Part shown: one piece after another, positions 1 through 11,200 of the stretch
Layout: each line of letters starts with the position of its first letter
Numbering within the stretch: position 1 is the first letter of the stretch
Origin: Macrosoma leucophasiata
Taxonomy: Eukaryota > Arthropoda > Insecta > Lepidoptera > Hedylidae
Assembly (NCBI GenBank): GCA_036365455.1
Contig: JAWQUS010000023.1
Location: forward strand, 8,618,001-8,682,000
Length of the DNA: 64,000 nt
Reading direction: 5' to 3'
Program-made: the position numbers and the translations under genes
Notes under the pieces: generated by a model
Told to the model about the DNA's origin: nothing
The model's database searches: none
What the model saw: only the letters and a program-made list of their open reading frames with translations

Positions 1-253
1 TGATATGTGCAATCAGCTTGTCCCGGAGTTCTTCTAAAACTGAAGTGTGGAAGTCGAGACGCCGGACGCCGTGGAGATCCAGTAAAGGCAACATGGGTCT
101 AAGAGACGGCAACAGAATACCATTTTCTAGCTGAAATTCTTCAATCGCTTTCAATGGATCGGTGCAACTTGTGAGAGCATCGCGCAAATAAGTCTGGCCG
201 GGTACACCGACATCCTCGAGACCCGTACCGGGAAATTTACTTGATGATGCCAT
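1..253 (-). CDS. NELF-B: NELF-B (negative elongation factor subunit B), first coding exon, partial
   Basis: NELF-B is a structural subunit of the NELF complex, which holds promoter-proximal paused RNA polymerase II in the nucleus. Read on the minus strand from the ATG at 253, 84 codons stay open to the window edge. The peptide starts MASSSKFPGTGLEDVGVPGQ and includes CTDPLKAIEEFQLENGILLP and LLDLHGVRRLDFHTSVLEEL. This follows the known NELF-B/COBRA1 N-terminus (pattern C-T-[ED]-P-L-K-A-I-E-x-F-Q-x-E-N-G-[VI]-L-L-P then DLHG..R.[ED]FH.SV..ELRDKL). The insect start has about six extra residues before the conserved G-L-x-D-[LV]-G-V. No in-frame ATG lies further upstream in this exon. The rest of the gene is off the left edge. 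The family call is firm from the sequence pattern; the function is family knowledge. Confidence 0.9.
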   Translation of the reverse strand, partial: MASSSKFPGTGLEDVGVPGQTYLRDALTSCTDPLKAIEEFQLENGILLPSLRPMLPLLDLHGVRRLDFHTSVLEELRDKLIAHI

Positions 254-1450
254 GTTCTAAGCGTTCTAAGTGTCTTAATTTTGTTCATATAGTATTCAGA
301 AATTGAAAACAATTAAATACAACGAACGCGGCACTGACGTAAATAAAATCCAGTACTATAATACATACCGAAATAGAGACCAATTTTCGATATCAAAGAA
401 GGCAACAGCTCACTTACGCCGTCTGGCGAGTTTGGTGTTTCGTTTTGGAACTACAACCTAAAGTCAATAGCCCGTGCGTTGCTATTCACTGCTATTCCAT
501 TATAAAAACAGTATTTTGGGCCGCTTTCTGTATATCTATCTGTGACGTGTATTCCATACATCTCAACTCGACGGAAAAATCACGGAAAACGCTTAAAAAA
601 CACTCTTTTTAAGCAATATTACATACGACGCAATTGCATCATGACATGTATGTACCACGTCTGACGACATTATGAATGAACTTCAATGAACTCTATGAAC
701 ATTATTGGAACTAATATGCGCGCCATCTGTTGTTACGTGTTAGTAACGTTCACTTGCCTTTACATTGATATGATTGCCATCGCATTAGTACTAAGTTTAT
801 AGTACTTAATCTAAGGTTTATACCTTAGGTTTATACACCCTGATAAAATCATAACCAAAATTAAATCATAAACCAACATCAACAAATTCGACATCCACAG
901 AGCCACACAGCCACAGTAGTTAAACTACTTAATCTAAGCCACAGACAGATCAACATGAACAAGACAACAACGTGACAACAACCTATTTGAAAATTTGAAT
1001 TGAACAACTCGTCACACTCGTATCTCGTAAACTCGGTTACTCGGAATTTTAATTCGATTCCTGATTTGACATTTTCAGTGTTGCAACGTAATGACAACTG
1101 CTAAATAGTGACGTTGCGAAATGAATCGATAGGAAAATAAAATATTTCCGAATCGATTCAATTCGTTTATAGTATTATCTAAACAACTCATAATTTAGCG
1201 CAGTAGTTAACGCCACAGAGTAACTACAGTCTGTTTTTTTTTCGCCACGGACTAAATTGACAAAAGTTGTGTGGCTAGGTTTTTGGGAATCATTAATAGT
1301 GATGTGCCACTACCGTAACTTTACGTAATTTACAATCTAGTATCGTTTTTCATTAATCCGTTCCTAATCGTTTCCTAATTTTTTAATAAACCTCAAAATA
1401 ATAAGAGGGTTCTCTATAGGCACTGGTTTGACATGCAATAAGTCGTCTTT
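254..1450. promoter_or_regulatory. NELF-B 5' flank and presumed promoter region
   Basis: Non-coding AT-rich stretch upstream of the NELF-B start codon and 5' of the divergent CWF19L1. No TATA box or initiator is convincing by eye. It contains short local repeats (CTTAATCTAAG twice, TATACCTTAGGTTTATAC) and, at about 1225-1258, a segment that recurs inverted at about 5092-5155. A promoter role is inferred only from position. Confidence 0.35.
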
Positions 1451-1489
1451 ACCATTTCTTCCTTACTACCGCAGTGTTAAGTATAAATT

Positions 1490-3245
1490 TCTAGCTTTTC
1501 TAGCCGATGAAGCTTTTCTAGCTATTTTAAGTTTTCCTAGCCTTTCTAGTCTTTCTAGTTTTTCTAGACGTCCTAGCCGTCCTAGCTTTTCTAGCCTTTC
1601 GAGCTTTTCTAGCCTTTCTAGCTTTTCTAGCCGTTCTAGTTTTCTAGCCATTCAAGCTTTTCTGGCTTTTCTAGCCTTTCTAGCTTTTCTGGCATTTTCT
1701 AGCCATTCAAGCTTTTCTGGCTTTCCCTGTTTTTCTAGCTTTTCAAGCCGTTCTTACCTATCTTGCTTTTCTAGCCATTCTAGATTTAAACCTCTCTAGC
1801 ACTGGCCGTTCTAGAAACCGCCGCTCGTTCGTTTCTAAGCGTAAAAGCTTGAACGGCTAGAAAGGCTTGGACGGCTAGTGCTAGAGAGGCTAGAAAAGCC
1901 AAAAAAGCTAGAAAGGCTAAAAAGTCTAAAAATCTAGAAAGTCTACAAAGGCTCGAAAGGCTAGAACAGGTAGAAAGGCAAAGAAAGCTTAAATAGCTGG
2001 AAAGGCTAGTAAAGCTAAAACGGCTAGGTAAGCTAAAAAAGCTAAAAAGGCTAAAAACCAGAAAAGCTTGAACGGCTAGAAAAACGATACCGTCTAGAAA
2101 AGCGAGAAAGGCTAGAAAGGCTAGTGCTAGAGAGGCTAGACTAGCTTAAAAGGATTGAAAGGCTAGGAAAGCTAGAAAAGCTAAAAAGCTAGAAAAGCGA
2201 GAAAGGCTGGAATGGCTTGAAAGCCATAAAAGGCTAGAAGCGCTAGAAAGGCTAGAACGGCTTGTGCTAGAGAGGCTAGAAAAGCTTTAAAGAGTTTGAA
2301 GGGCAAGAAAGCCTTTTAAGCTTTTCTAGCTTTCCTAGCCATTCTAGCTTTCCTAACCATTCTAGCTTTCCTAACCATTCTAGCTTTCCTAGCCTTTCTA
2401 GCTTTTCTAGCTTTCTGGCTTTTCCAGCCTTTAGCACTTCTAGCTGTTATAGCCTTTCAATCCTTTAAAGCTTTTCTAGCCTCTCTAGCACTAGCCGTCC
2501 TGGCCTTTCTAGCTTTTCTATCCTTTTAAGCCTTTGTAGCCTTTCTAGCCTTTCTCGCTTTTCTAGACGTTTTAATTTTCTAGCCGTTCAAGCTTTTATG
2601 GCTTTTTTTTGCCATTCCAGCTTTTCTAGCTTTCCTAGCCTTTCTATTTTTCCTAAATTTTTAGCCTTTCAGTCCTTTTAAGCTTTTCTAGCCTCTCTAG
2701 CCGTACTAGCCTTTCTAGCAGTCCAAGCCTTTCTAGCTTTTCTAGCCTTTCTAGCTTTTCTAGCCTTTCGAGCCGTTCTAGTTTTTCTAGCCGCTCAATT
2801 TTATATGGGCATTCCTGCCTTTCTAGCTTTTCAAGCTTTTCTAACCTTTCAAGCGTTTCTAGCTTTTAAGCTTTTCTAGCCTCTCTAACACTGGCCGTTC
2901 AAGCTTTTCTAGGCGTTTTCGCTTTTCTAGCCGTTCTAGGTTTTCTAGCTGTTTTAGCTATTTAGCTTTTCTAGCCTCTCTAGCTTTTTTAAGCCTCTCT
3001 AGCTTTTCACGCTGTTCTTGCCTATCTTGCTTTTCTAGCCATTCTAGCTTTTAACCTCTCTAGCACTGGCCGTTCTAGCTTTTCTAGCCGTTCTAACTTT
3101 TCTAGCCGTTCCAACTGTTCAAGCTTTTCTGGCTTTTCTAGCCTTTGTAGCTTTAAGCCTTTCTAGCTTTTCTAGTCTTTCTAGCCTTTTAGCATTTTTA
3201 GCCTTTCTAGCCGTTCTAGCCGCTCTAGCCATTCTAGCCATTCAA
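1490..3245. repeat. CTAG-rich simple satellite in three alternating orientations
   Basis: About 1.75 kb built from roughly 9-10 bp units close to CTTTTCTAGC / CCTTTCTAG. From 1490 to about 1800 the unit reads TTTCTAGCC on the plus strand. From about 1830 to 2310 the reverse complement (GGCTAGAAAAG) is on top. From about 2310 to 3245 the first orientation returns. Units vary at single bases, so the array is not freshly homogenised. The open frames in it (rich in S, F, L or in E, R, L, K) are by-products of the repeat. It sits between NELF-B and CWF19L1. Confidence 0.9.
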
Positions 3246-4225
3246 GTCGCGTGCTTATATTATAATATTAGTAATTATAATTAATCGTAGTACTAACGGG
3301 TGTTAAATAGAGGTGAGCAGGTTACGCTACATTACATTGCGACAGTGTGCGTGTGTGAGTAGGATTGTGTTTTATGTGCGGCCGAAGGTAGTGAGTGCAG
3401 TAGGGTGTGCATACTGTTCGTACAAACAGAGGACAACTTTTTCCTTAAATAAAAATACATAAAAAAGAATCGTGGCAAATTTTCATACATTGATTTGTAC
3501 AAAAAAAATAGAAAAAGGTTCAAGGTAAAACGTATTAGAAATATTATCTAGGGAACCTGAAGAACCTTTTCTAGTCCGTAAATTATTTTTAAATCACCGG
3601 AATAAAAATCGTCTTTCCTAACAACAGTAGAAGCACTCCATACTAAAGTTCAATTTCAAACTTTTTATTCCGGAGAGTTAAAAATATTTTAAGTTTCAGG
3701 AAATGTTGTTTAGTTTCACTGGATAATATTTCCATGCTGTTTTTTTACCGTGTACCTTTTTTAATTTCAAACTGCCCATTAGGCCTCCGACAAGGTTTAA
3801 CGACTGCTATCCATCGATAGCAACCGGGACCGACAGCTTAACGTGCCCTAGCGGTCACCCATCACACTACCCAACCGCGCCCGTAGTGCTTAACCGAGCA
3901 GATAGCTTACGATCTACACCAGCCGCTGGGCCATGCGCGCTTCAAATCTTGCCATGATCCTTTGTTATTTCAGTCGATGTATTATGATTATATCTCGATT
4001 TTCTAATCAGAGTGTTTGAGAGTGTGCATTATTCCCGTTACGTGTTGTATATGGCCTCGTAATAATTACCTCGTTTAACTGCCTCAAACAAATAAATAAT
4101 TGTCGTGTTTACTTAGTGCAATAAGTAATTTAAATTAAATCTGTGATACTCCATAGTAAGCATAATTTTTCAAAGATTTGTCTAGTGTCAAATAATATTA
4201 AAATTATGTGGTAAAGTATAAAGAA
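3246..4225. repeat. Intergenic mosaic of dispersed repeat fragments
   Basis: No gene is seen. About 3290-3460 and 3958-4050 match the two halves of a repeat that is continuous at 7870-8130, so one copy has been split here by other insertions. About 3495-3680 matches fragments at 5650-5700 and 6636-6765 (shared TCTTTCCTAACAACA). About 3771-3945 is a fragment of the family also found at 11830-12187, 30886-31035 and 46270-46800 (shared GGTTTAACGACTGCTATC). Confidence 0.6.
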
Positions 4226-4988
4226 TAGGTCGCGCCAGGTAAAAAGAACGCTGGCGGTCAAGCTGCGCAGTAGACGATTTATCGATCTATTTGGTGGTAT
4301 GAGGTGCGGCGCGGGGCGGGCGGGTGACGCGCCGCATGCTTACCGCCGCGCTATTGGTTCGTCAGTCGACCTTTGCTATCCGCCCTGTGTCCACGTTACG
4401 TCTGCTTTACCATCGCGCACTTTGTAAAGAATAAAGTGTTTACTTACGAAATGGTTCTACATAGAAAAGAAAGGAAAATGATTTACAATGTATATTGTTT
4501 TATGAAGACAGAAGCTGATAATAATGCAGCTGTTAATTTAAAACAATGTATGAAACGGACAGCTAAGGCAACAAAATGTTCCGTGTCTACAGTGAGACGA
4601 ATTGTAAAAGGTTCAAAAGATTCGGAATTTCTTTCTGTATTCCGAACTCCCGGCAAAAATAAAAGAATTAAACAAAAACCAGTAACAGAACCGGACAGCT
4701 TTGACCAGGGTGTAATAAAACGAATGATCCACAATTTCCACGACACGGAAAAAGAATGGCCTACCATGAAAATTAAACATTATAGTCTGAAATAAACATG
4801 TGTTTTTATTTCATTTTATGTTATTCTACGTAATATAGTTTTCAATCTGCCTACCAATACACGAACCCGCAAGCGAAAGCTAGATCAAAAATAAACCAAT
4901 AGGGCTAGTACTTTCGTGCGCGAGTGTACCGATGCGCGAACACATCCCTTCTACATTCTTCCAGCGTTCTTTTTACGTGGCGCGACCT
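4226..4988 (+). mobile_element. Short DNA transposon with ~29 bp terminal inverted repeats carrying an ORF
   Basis: The left end at 4226 reads TAGGTCGCGCCAGGTAAAAA and the right end, reverse complemented from 4988, reads TAGGTCGCGCCACGTAAAAA. The inverted match continues through GAACGCTGG. The outer TA on each side fits a TA target duplication. The interior starts with a CpG-rich block (about 4299-4345) followed by an intact ORF. The element lies about 290 bp upstream of the CWF19L1 start codon. The TA duplication and ORF type suggest the Tc1/mariner-IS630 superfamily; this is inference. Confidence 0.8.
4451..4795 (+). CDS. Transposase-derived N-terminal DNA-binding domain protein (114 aa) inside the TIR element
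   Basis: An intact frame from the ATG at 4451 to the stop at 4793-4795. An in-frame ATG at 4373 would give 140 residues. The first part resembles a helix-turn-helix: KCSVSTVRRIVKGSK follows a helix rich in K and A. It then has the basic run TPGKNKRIKQKPVTEPDSFD and RMIHNFHD. In insect IS630-type transposases an HTH is followed by a linker of the kind KKPVTDLDDFDKxxIRR and then a DDE domain. Here the protein stops just after the linker and no D,D,E/D catalytic triad follows. It could bind element ends without cutting, or be a neutral remnant. The 4451 start is preferred because it begins at the conserved basic segment. Confidence 0.55.
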   Translation: MVLHRKERKMIYNVYCFMKTEADNNAAVNLKQCMKRTAKATKCSVSTVRRIVKGSKDSEFLSVFRTPGKNKRIKQKPVTEPDSFDQGVIKRMIHNFHDTEKEWPTMKIKHYSLK

Positions 4989-5091
4989 ATAACGATTCAT
5001 AAAACCGGTATCGTACAACACTAATACCAGAAAGCTGGTATCATTATTTTGGAAATTGACATTTGCATGTTGCATTGCATGAATTTAGTGA

Positions 5092-5273
5092 ATTTAGTCC
5101 GTGGCGAAAACTGCGAAAACTGCGACGACAGTCTGTTTTAGACTGTAGTCCACCGATCAATTTCATTTATTTATTTATTGTTGTTTGTATTTAACTGTGC
5201 GTGCGTCTCCGGCAGAATTACCCTTAGTCTTGGGTAAGGTAGCCATTAATTATAATAAAGAAGAAGAACTTCA
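5092..5273 (+). promoter_or_regulatory. CWF19L1 promoter/5' UTR region
   Basis: Sequence just upstream of the CWF19L1 start codon. It begins with AATTTAGTCCGTGGCG, whose exact inverse occurs at about 1243-1258 near NELF-B, then a perfect short hairpin (CAGTCTGTTTTAGACTG). No TATA box is seen. The transcription start cannot be placed from sequence. Confidence 0.35.
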
Positions 5274-5293
5274 ATGTGTGATAAACAGAAAAC
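5274..5293 (+). CDS. CWF19L1: CWF19L1 exon 1 (20 nt coding)
   Basis: A tiny coding exon: MCDKQK plus two bases of a split Thr codon, followed by donor GTAAAT. It is chosen because AC + G restores the frame into exon 2 (T-LLCGDVNG) and matches the length of the family's N-terminus. The upstream ATG at 5185 leads into a frame with no family similarity. Confidence 0.75.
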
Positions 5294-8200
5294 GTAAATA
5301 TTTCTACAGTATATTTAACATCTTTCATGAACATTATTGTTTTAGATACTGTGGTATCATAAAATATTGCGTTAATACCTTTTTTTAGGTTATTATGTGG
5401 CGACGTAAACGGAAATTTTAACGCGCTGTTTTCCCGCGTAGAGTCAATTGTTAAAAAATCTGGAGCATTTGATGTATTGCTTTGTGTTGGAAATTTTTTT
5501 GGTACTGATAATTCACAATTGGATGCATATCGGATGGGCACAAGGAAAGGTAAGCCATAATTTTTTTTTTGGTGTACTTTTGGCTATTATTGGTATTACC
5601 TAAACAAATAGGTACTTTGGCAACAAATGGCATCAAGTTCTAAGATTTGTACAGAAAAAACGAAAAAAAGGTTCATGGTAAAACAGCTTAGAAATATTAT
5701 CATAGAGTTTTGGCGGGAATATTGAAAGAGGCGTGTGGTGCCCTTATTTTATTTCATTTTCTTGGTGTATTTTTAAGTTATATTGAATAGAGATTGGTGG
5801 CATTTTGTTTAATATAGGTTTATTACAGTGCCCATGTAAAGTGAAATAGAATAACAGTGCAAAAACACGACCTTCAAAACTTCATTGTAAATGTTCTGGT
5901 AAAGTAGCCATCACTTTACTCGAATAACTTGACTGTAACTCACTTGACTGACATATTATATTTGATAACTTACATACTTGCTTACGTATTATACTTGATG
6001 ACTATATTATACTAACTTTTACGCTGCTTCAATAAATATGAAATATCGTTTTACTTGACACTGGCAATATGCGTAATAGCAATGCCATAATAATAAAAAA
6101 TATATATATATATTGGTGAAGCCTCTTAATTTTTGTACTTTATTATTTTGTCCCTCTGGATTGAATGCCTAATGGCTGATGTGTATCGCTAGCACTAATT
6201 TGATTTGCCGGACGTCCAAAGAGTTTTTATTTGGCCTAATGAGAATTAGCACGACCATCACTGGCCAAAAGAAAAAAAAAGTTAATTTAAATTATCGAAC
6301 AAGAATAAAAACATGACGATTTTTTCACATTGCTCTCTTACTTTATCAACCGTGAACACACGATTTTATAATAATTAAAAATCTGTGAATTTGCACTGAA
6401 TTTTATGCCCATTTACCTGATTATGAACAATAACCTGATCTGCGGTACCTCGGTACAGTCTCCAATTTGGTGAGTGGCTTGCACGTTAGTTATTGGGGTG
6501 TTTGATCCGGAGGGATAGGTGATCTGGTGCCGAAGTTTTGAGGGTGATCATCATACTGTACTTAGGATTTATAATCCGCCTTGGTGTGACTATTTACACG
6601 TCCCACCATGTATTATCATATGTACTAAGTACCTACATAACATTTTAAAAAATAAAATTACTGGAATAAAAATGATCTTTCCTAACAACATTAAAAGAAA
6701 CACACCATACTATACATCAATTTTAAACTTTATAATCCAGAGAATTATAACTGTTTTACCATCTAGTTTTTTTCATTTCTTTTGGACAATCTTGCCATAA
6801 TCCCATAAAATTAGACAACAATATTTATTATTTTTCAGTTCCCGTAACAACATATATATTTGGTCCATCAAACAATGAACATGTTTCATATTATTGTGAA
6901 GAAGGAAATGAAATTGTACCAAATGTTATTTATATGGGTAAGTATAATTTGTTCACTAATGCATTATTGGTTGATATATGTATTAGATAATATGTTTATG
7001 TACCTACCTTAATAAAATAAATGTCTATGTGAAGAAAGTCTTTAAATACTCTATAAGAATTTTGATCTCAATGTTTTTTTTGCTCGTTATAATTTTATGA
7101 AAATTTGATGATATCTAGGTATTTCCATATAATAATAAATTTGAATAATTCACCGATGTTAAATTATTAAATGTCTGTAGTATAAGTGAAAGCTGATCCA
7201 TTCAGAATTCAGTAATAATTATATGCAAAGTTAGTTTGTTATTTAGCAAAGTAAAATATAGGTAGGTATTAAGTTAATAACTTCAAATATCTTAAAACAT
7301 TTTAGGTAAAAGAGGTATATTCACAACCAGTTCTGATGTTAAGATAGCATATCTCACAGGATTGTCACGGCGAGAACTCGGCAAGGATGTGCCTATGTGT
7401 ATGTTTGAGCCAAGTGATTGCACAGCTGTTAGAGATGCATGTTTTAGAGGTCAGAGTGAGTACAGAGGAGTGGACTTATTGATCACAACCTTGTGGCCAG
7501 CTGGGATTCAACATGATGAAAATGAAAAGGTATATTTTAATATATATTCTCTTTATAATGTTAGTATAGATTTATTAACTGTACAACGTGTAACAGGATT
7601 AAATGTACAACCCGAAACTAGTTTGTTCAGAATCGAAAACCAAATTGATTTCAGGCATTTTGGATATAGGTAATATTTTGTCCCAAATTATTAACATTAA
7701 AGAAATTATGGTCACCCATTTCGTGAACAGTTAATACAAACGAAAATGAGACTAACGTCTGTCCAAACTAAAATGCTAGTCTCAAAAAGTTTATTAGAAC
7801 TTGTTCAGACTTGCTTTTTATTATACATAATAATTAAAGAAATAAAATACTGGAAATTAATCTTATTACTAGCAAGTGTTAAATAAGGGTACACAGGTTA
7901 CGCTACATCACATTACAACAGTGTGCATGTGTAATGTGACCAGTTTTATGTGCGGCCGTTGGTAGAGGTAGGGAAACATTCCATAAAGTGTGCATATTGT
8001 TCGAAAAAATTGAGGACTACTTATTTCTTAAATAAAAAATATAAAATACATAAACATGTAATTTCAGTTCATGTATTATGATTATAACTCGATTTTCTAA
8101 TCGGTGCATTAGAGAGTAACTAAAATAAATAAATAAATAATTTGTTTATTGACAAAAAGATAGTTACATCAATTTATATGTTGAATCCATAGATTCCCGA

Positions 8201-11200
8201 ACTAGTTTTCACTGTATTTCGGGAATCAGTGGCTTCTCCTGTTGATAACATGATTTTATGCCATAGAATGTCACAAATTATTGGACAAACATTTGTTGTG
8301 TGTTGTCTTACTGGTGGTAGAGCTCCAGTGACGGAGCTCGCGGGCGTAGGCACCACCGCATTACCTAATTTACTTGCCGCTAAATGGTAGTGTTCAGCAC
8401 TATCGTGTTCCGGTCTGGTGGTAATGTACGGCCCTGTAATTTCTGTATTTTGTATTTGTATTTATTTATTTCAATATAAAGAGTACATACAGTGTAAAAC
8501 AAAAAGCACCATAAAACCTTGAATAGGTTTGTCAAGGTACTTCCATTCGTCTTAAATGCTAATCAATAACGGCTTTATAACAAAAACTGCCAATAAATAA
8601 AAAAAAGACACATGAAAAATGTTTTTCACACTATCTGCCTGCCCCGTAAGGGTCAATACAACAGAATCTACATAATTAGGTATCTACCTTCTGTCATAGC
8701 TATATTAATACTGTCATCACTGTCATTCAACGATCAAAGGCGGCTGTTAAGAGAGGATACAATTTTTTAATACAATATTGCGCATGTGACGTAAACAACT
8801 CATATGGTTGCGCCTGTTTGCAATGAATGATGATAACCAGTTTTATTCCCAACGAATATACAGGTGGCTCCAGTGTCGTCGATACATATATATTTTTTCT
8901 TTCTTTTTTTTTTTCTTTAATTATTGTTTTAGTTAAATATTAAGTAATTGTTAAAATAAGTACTATATGATATATTATATTAGTATTAAAACATTGTCTC
9001 AACCGTATTTAGCGATTGTAGAAGGCACAGAGGCACAGAGGCATAACACCTTAGGCCTCAGGGGTGGTAACGCCAAGTGCAGATCACTTTGACCTTGGTC
9101 TTCATGTGGGTGTCTATAGGCTGCAGTCATCACTTAACATCAATGTGAACTGCATGCTTGTTTGCCAATACCATTACATTAAAAAAAAAATAGAAGTCAA
9201 TTATCAGTATACAATAAAAAAAATGAAAAGAAATGAAATGTAAATTAAACAAAAAAAAATATTTCAAGTACCTAGTAACGTTAATTATTGTTATTTTAGT
9301 AAAAGCTACTAAAAAGTAAAGGAGACATTCCAAAATGTATGGAGCTTGGGCCCGCACCTTGTACACTATACTGAGAGAAGGAGCATAAAATACTAATTCA
9401 TTTTCAGGTATTCAAATCGTTTATCCTACCGTATCGTTTATTTTACGTTTGTAATACCTTCAATTAATTGTCGTTAGTATATTTCAAAAACAAGAATGTC
9501 TGTAGCAATAAGGTGACATATTGTTGTCATACAAAAAATACATAATATAAATATTTCTGACAAAAAAAACAACGATTCCAGTTATTTTTTGAGTATTATT
9601 CCTTTATTCTACATATTTTTATCTATCTTTTGGTATAGTTTAGAAGGTGCGGGCCAACGTGGAACTTGTCCTTTACGCCTGTGTTCCTAGAAGGGGTAGG
9701 TCGAGATAAATGCTTGCATTTCAGCACAAATGCAAAGTTTTATTTTTTTATTGTAAATATTTTTTATGTATCAATTCATATTACTTTTGATCCTATTCTT
9801 TTTAGAGGTACATTGAAGGTAGATCCAATTTACTGAAATAAACGTTTTGTTCTAAAATGCATGATTTTGTACATTGCAGGTGGATGTCCCCAAAGAAAAA
9901 TTGTCTGATTTAATAGCCTGGTTAACTATACACATCAAGCCGCGATATCATTTTGTACCATCCATGGATAAATATTTTGAGAGGCAACCATACAGGTAAT
10001 CTATTGACAATATAATAAATAGGTACGCTATAATTGAAGTAAACCACAATTTAAAATATAGCGTTTAATTATAGTGTAGTGAGAGTGGAAATTTAGAAAC
10101 AAAACAGACTAAAAATCACAATTATGTTTACAGAGTTCGAAGAATTTGGAATTATTAGTTATTTATTAATAGGTGTACTCAGTATGTCACTAAATTTAGG
10201 GCCTATCCCCACCCCTTGTCACACAACACCTTGTTACACTTCGTCAACTCCCTCCCTCTCCATTATTATCCCCCTTATTAGGTAAAACTCATGTATTTGT
10301 TTTAGAAGTTTCATAAAAGCCTATTAAGAAACTTCTAAAACCTAATTAAAATTAACCTTTTTCTTATTACTAGGTGCTTGTCATCCTAAATTAATAAATA
10401 TAAATTCCTAATTCTGATATTATTCTCTCTTACCTTATTTTTTGTTACTTATTCAAATAAAGGTCATTCAATAAAAAAAAAATATGAGAAAAATTAACTC
10501 ATACATTTTTTTATCATTCAGAAACCAAAGTATTCATCAAGACTACAGGGAATGTGCAACTAGATTTATAGCATTGGCTCCGGTAGGCAATAAAGTTAAG
10601 GAAAAATGGATATATGCCTGTTCCTTGCAGCCAATCTCTAAAATGCGTATGACAGATTTACTACAAGGCACTACAGATGAAACCGCGTGTCCTTTTAACC
10701 CAGACTTACTAAAACAGCACCAGCCTGGGAAAGTGGTTAAGGTAAGTTTAGTCTTGTAATATAAATGACCCATGTAATGATACACATCTTGTAATCAAAC
10801 TGCTCCCTGTAAGTGTAAAGAAGACAATTCTACTAAAATATATTAAGCTCTTGTGCCACAGTTTGCCTCAGAATTGCATAAAGTTAAATTGATTGTAGTG
10901 TTCAGATATGTTATTATTTATGCTATAGCTAAATGCTTGGGCAGGACTAAAATAGCATATTTAAATTTTTTACTGGTCGTAGAGCTCGAGTGACGGAGCT
11001 CGCGGGCGTAGGCACCACCGCATTACCTAATATACTTGCCGCTAAATGGTAGTGCTCAGCACTATCGTGTTCCGGTCAGGTGGTAATGTACGGCCCTGTA
11101 ATTTCCGGGACAGAGGCATAACACCTTACGCCTCAGGAGTGGTAATACATCTGCATTTTGCCCTCGGTCTTTGTGTAAGTGTCTATAGGCTGCCTTCATC

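Noticed and set aside
1428..1799. 123-codon open frame rich in Ser, Phe and Leu
   Set aside because: It is the translation of the CTAG satellite; every frame on both strands is open for the same reason.
5185..5388. 67-codon frame as the CWF19L1 start
   Set aside because: Its residues have no family similarity; the 20-nt exon at 5274-5293 restores the correct phase.
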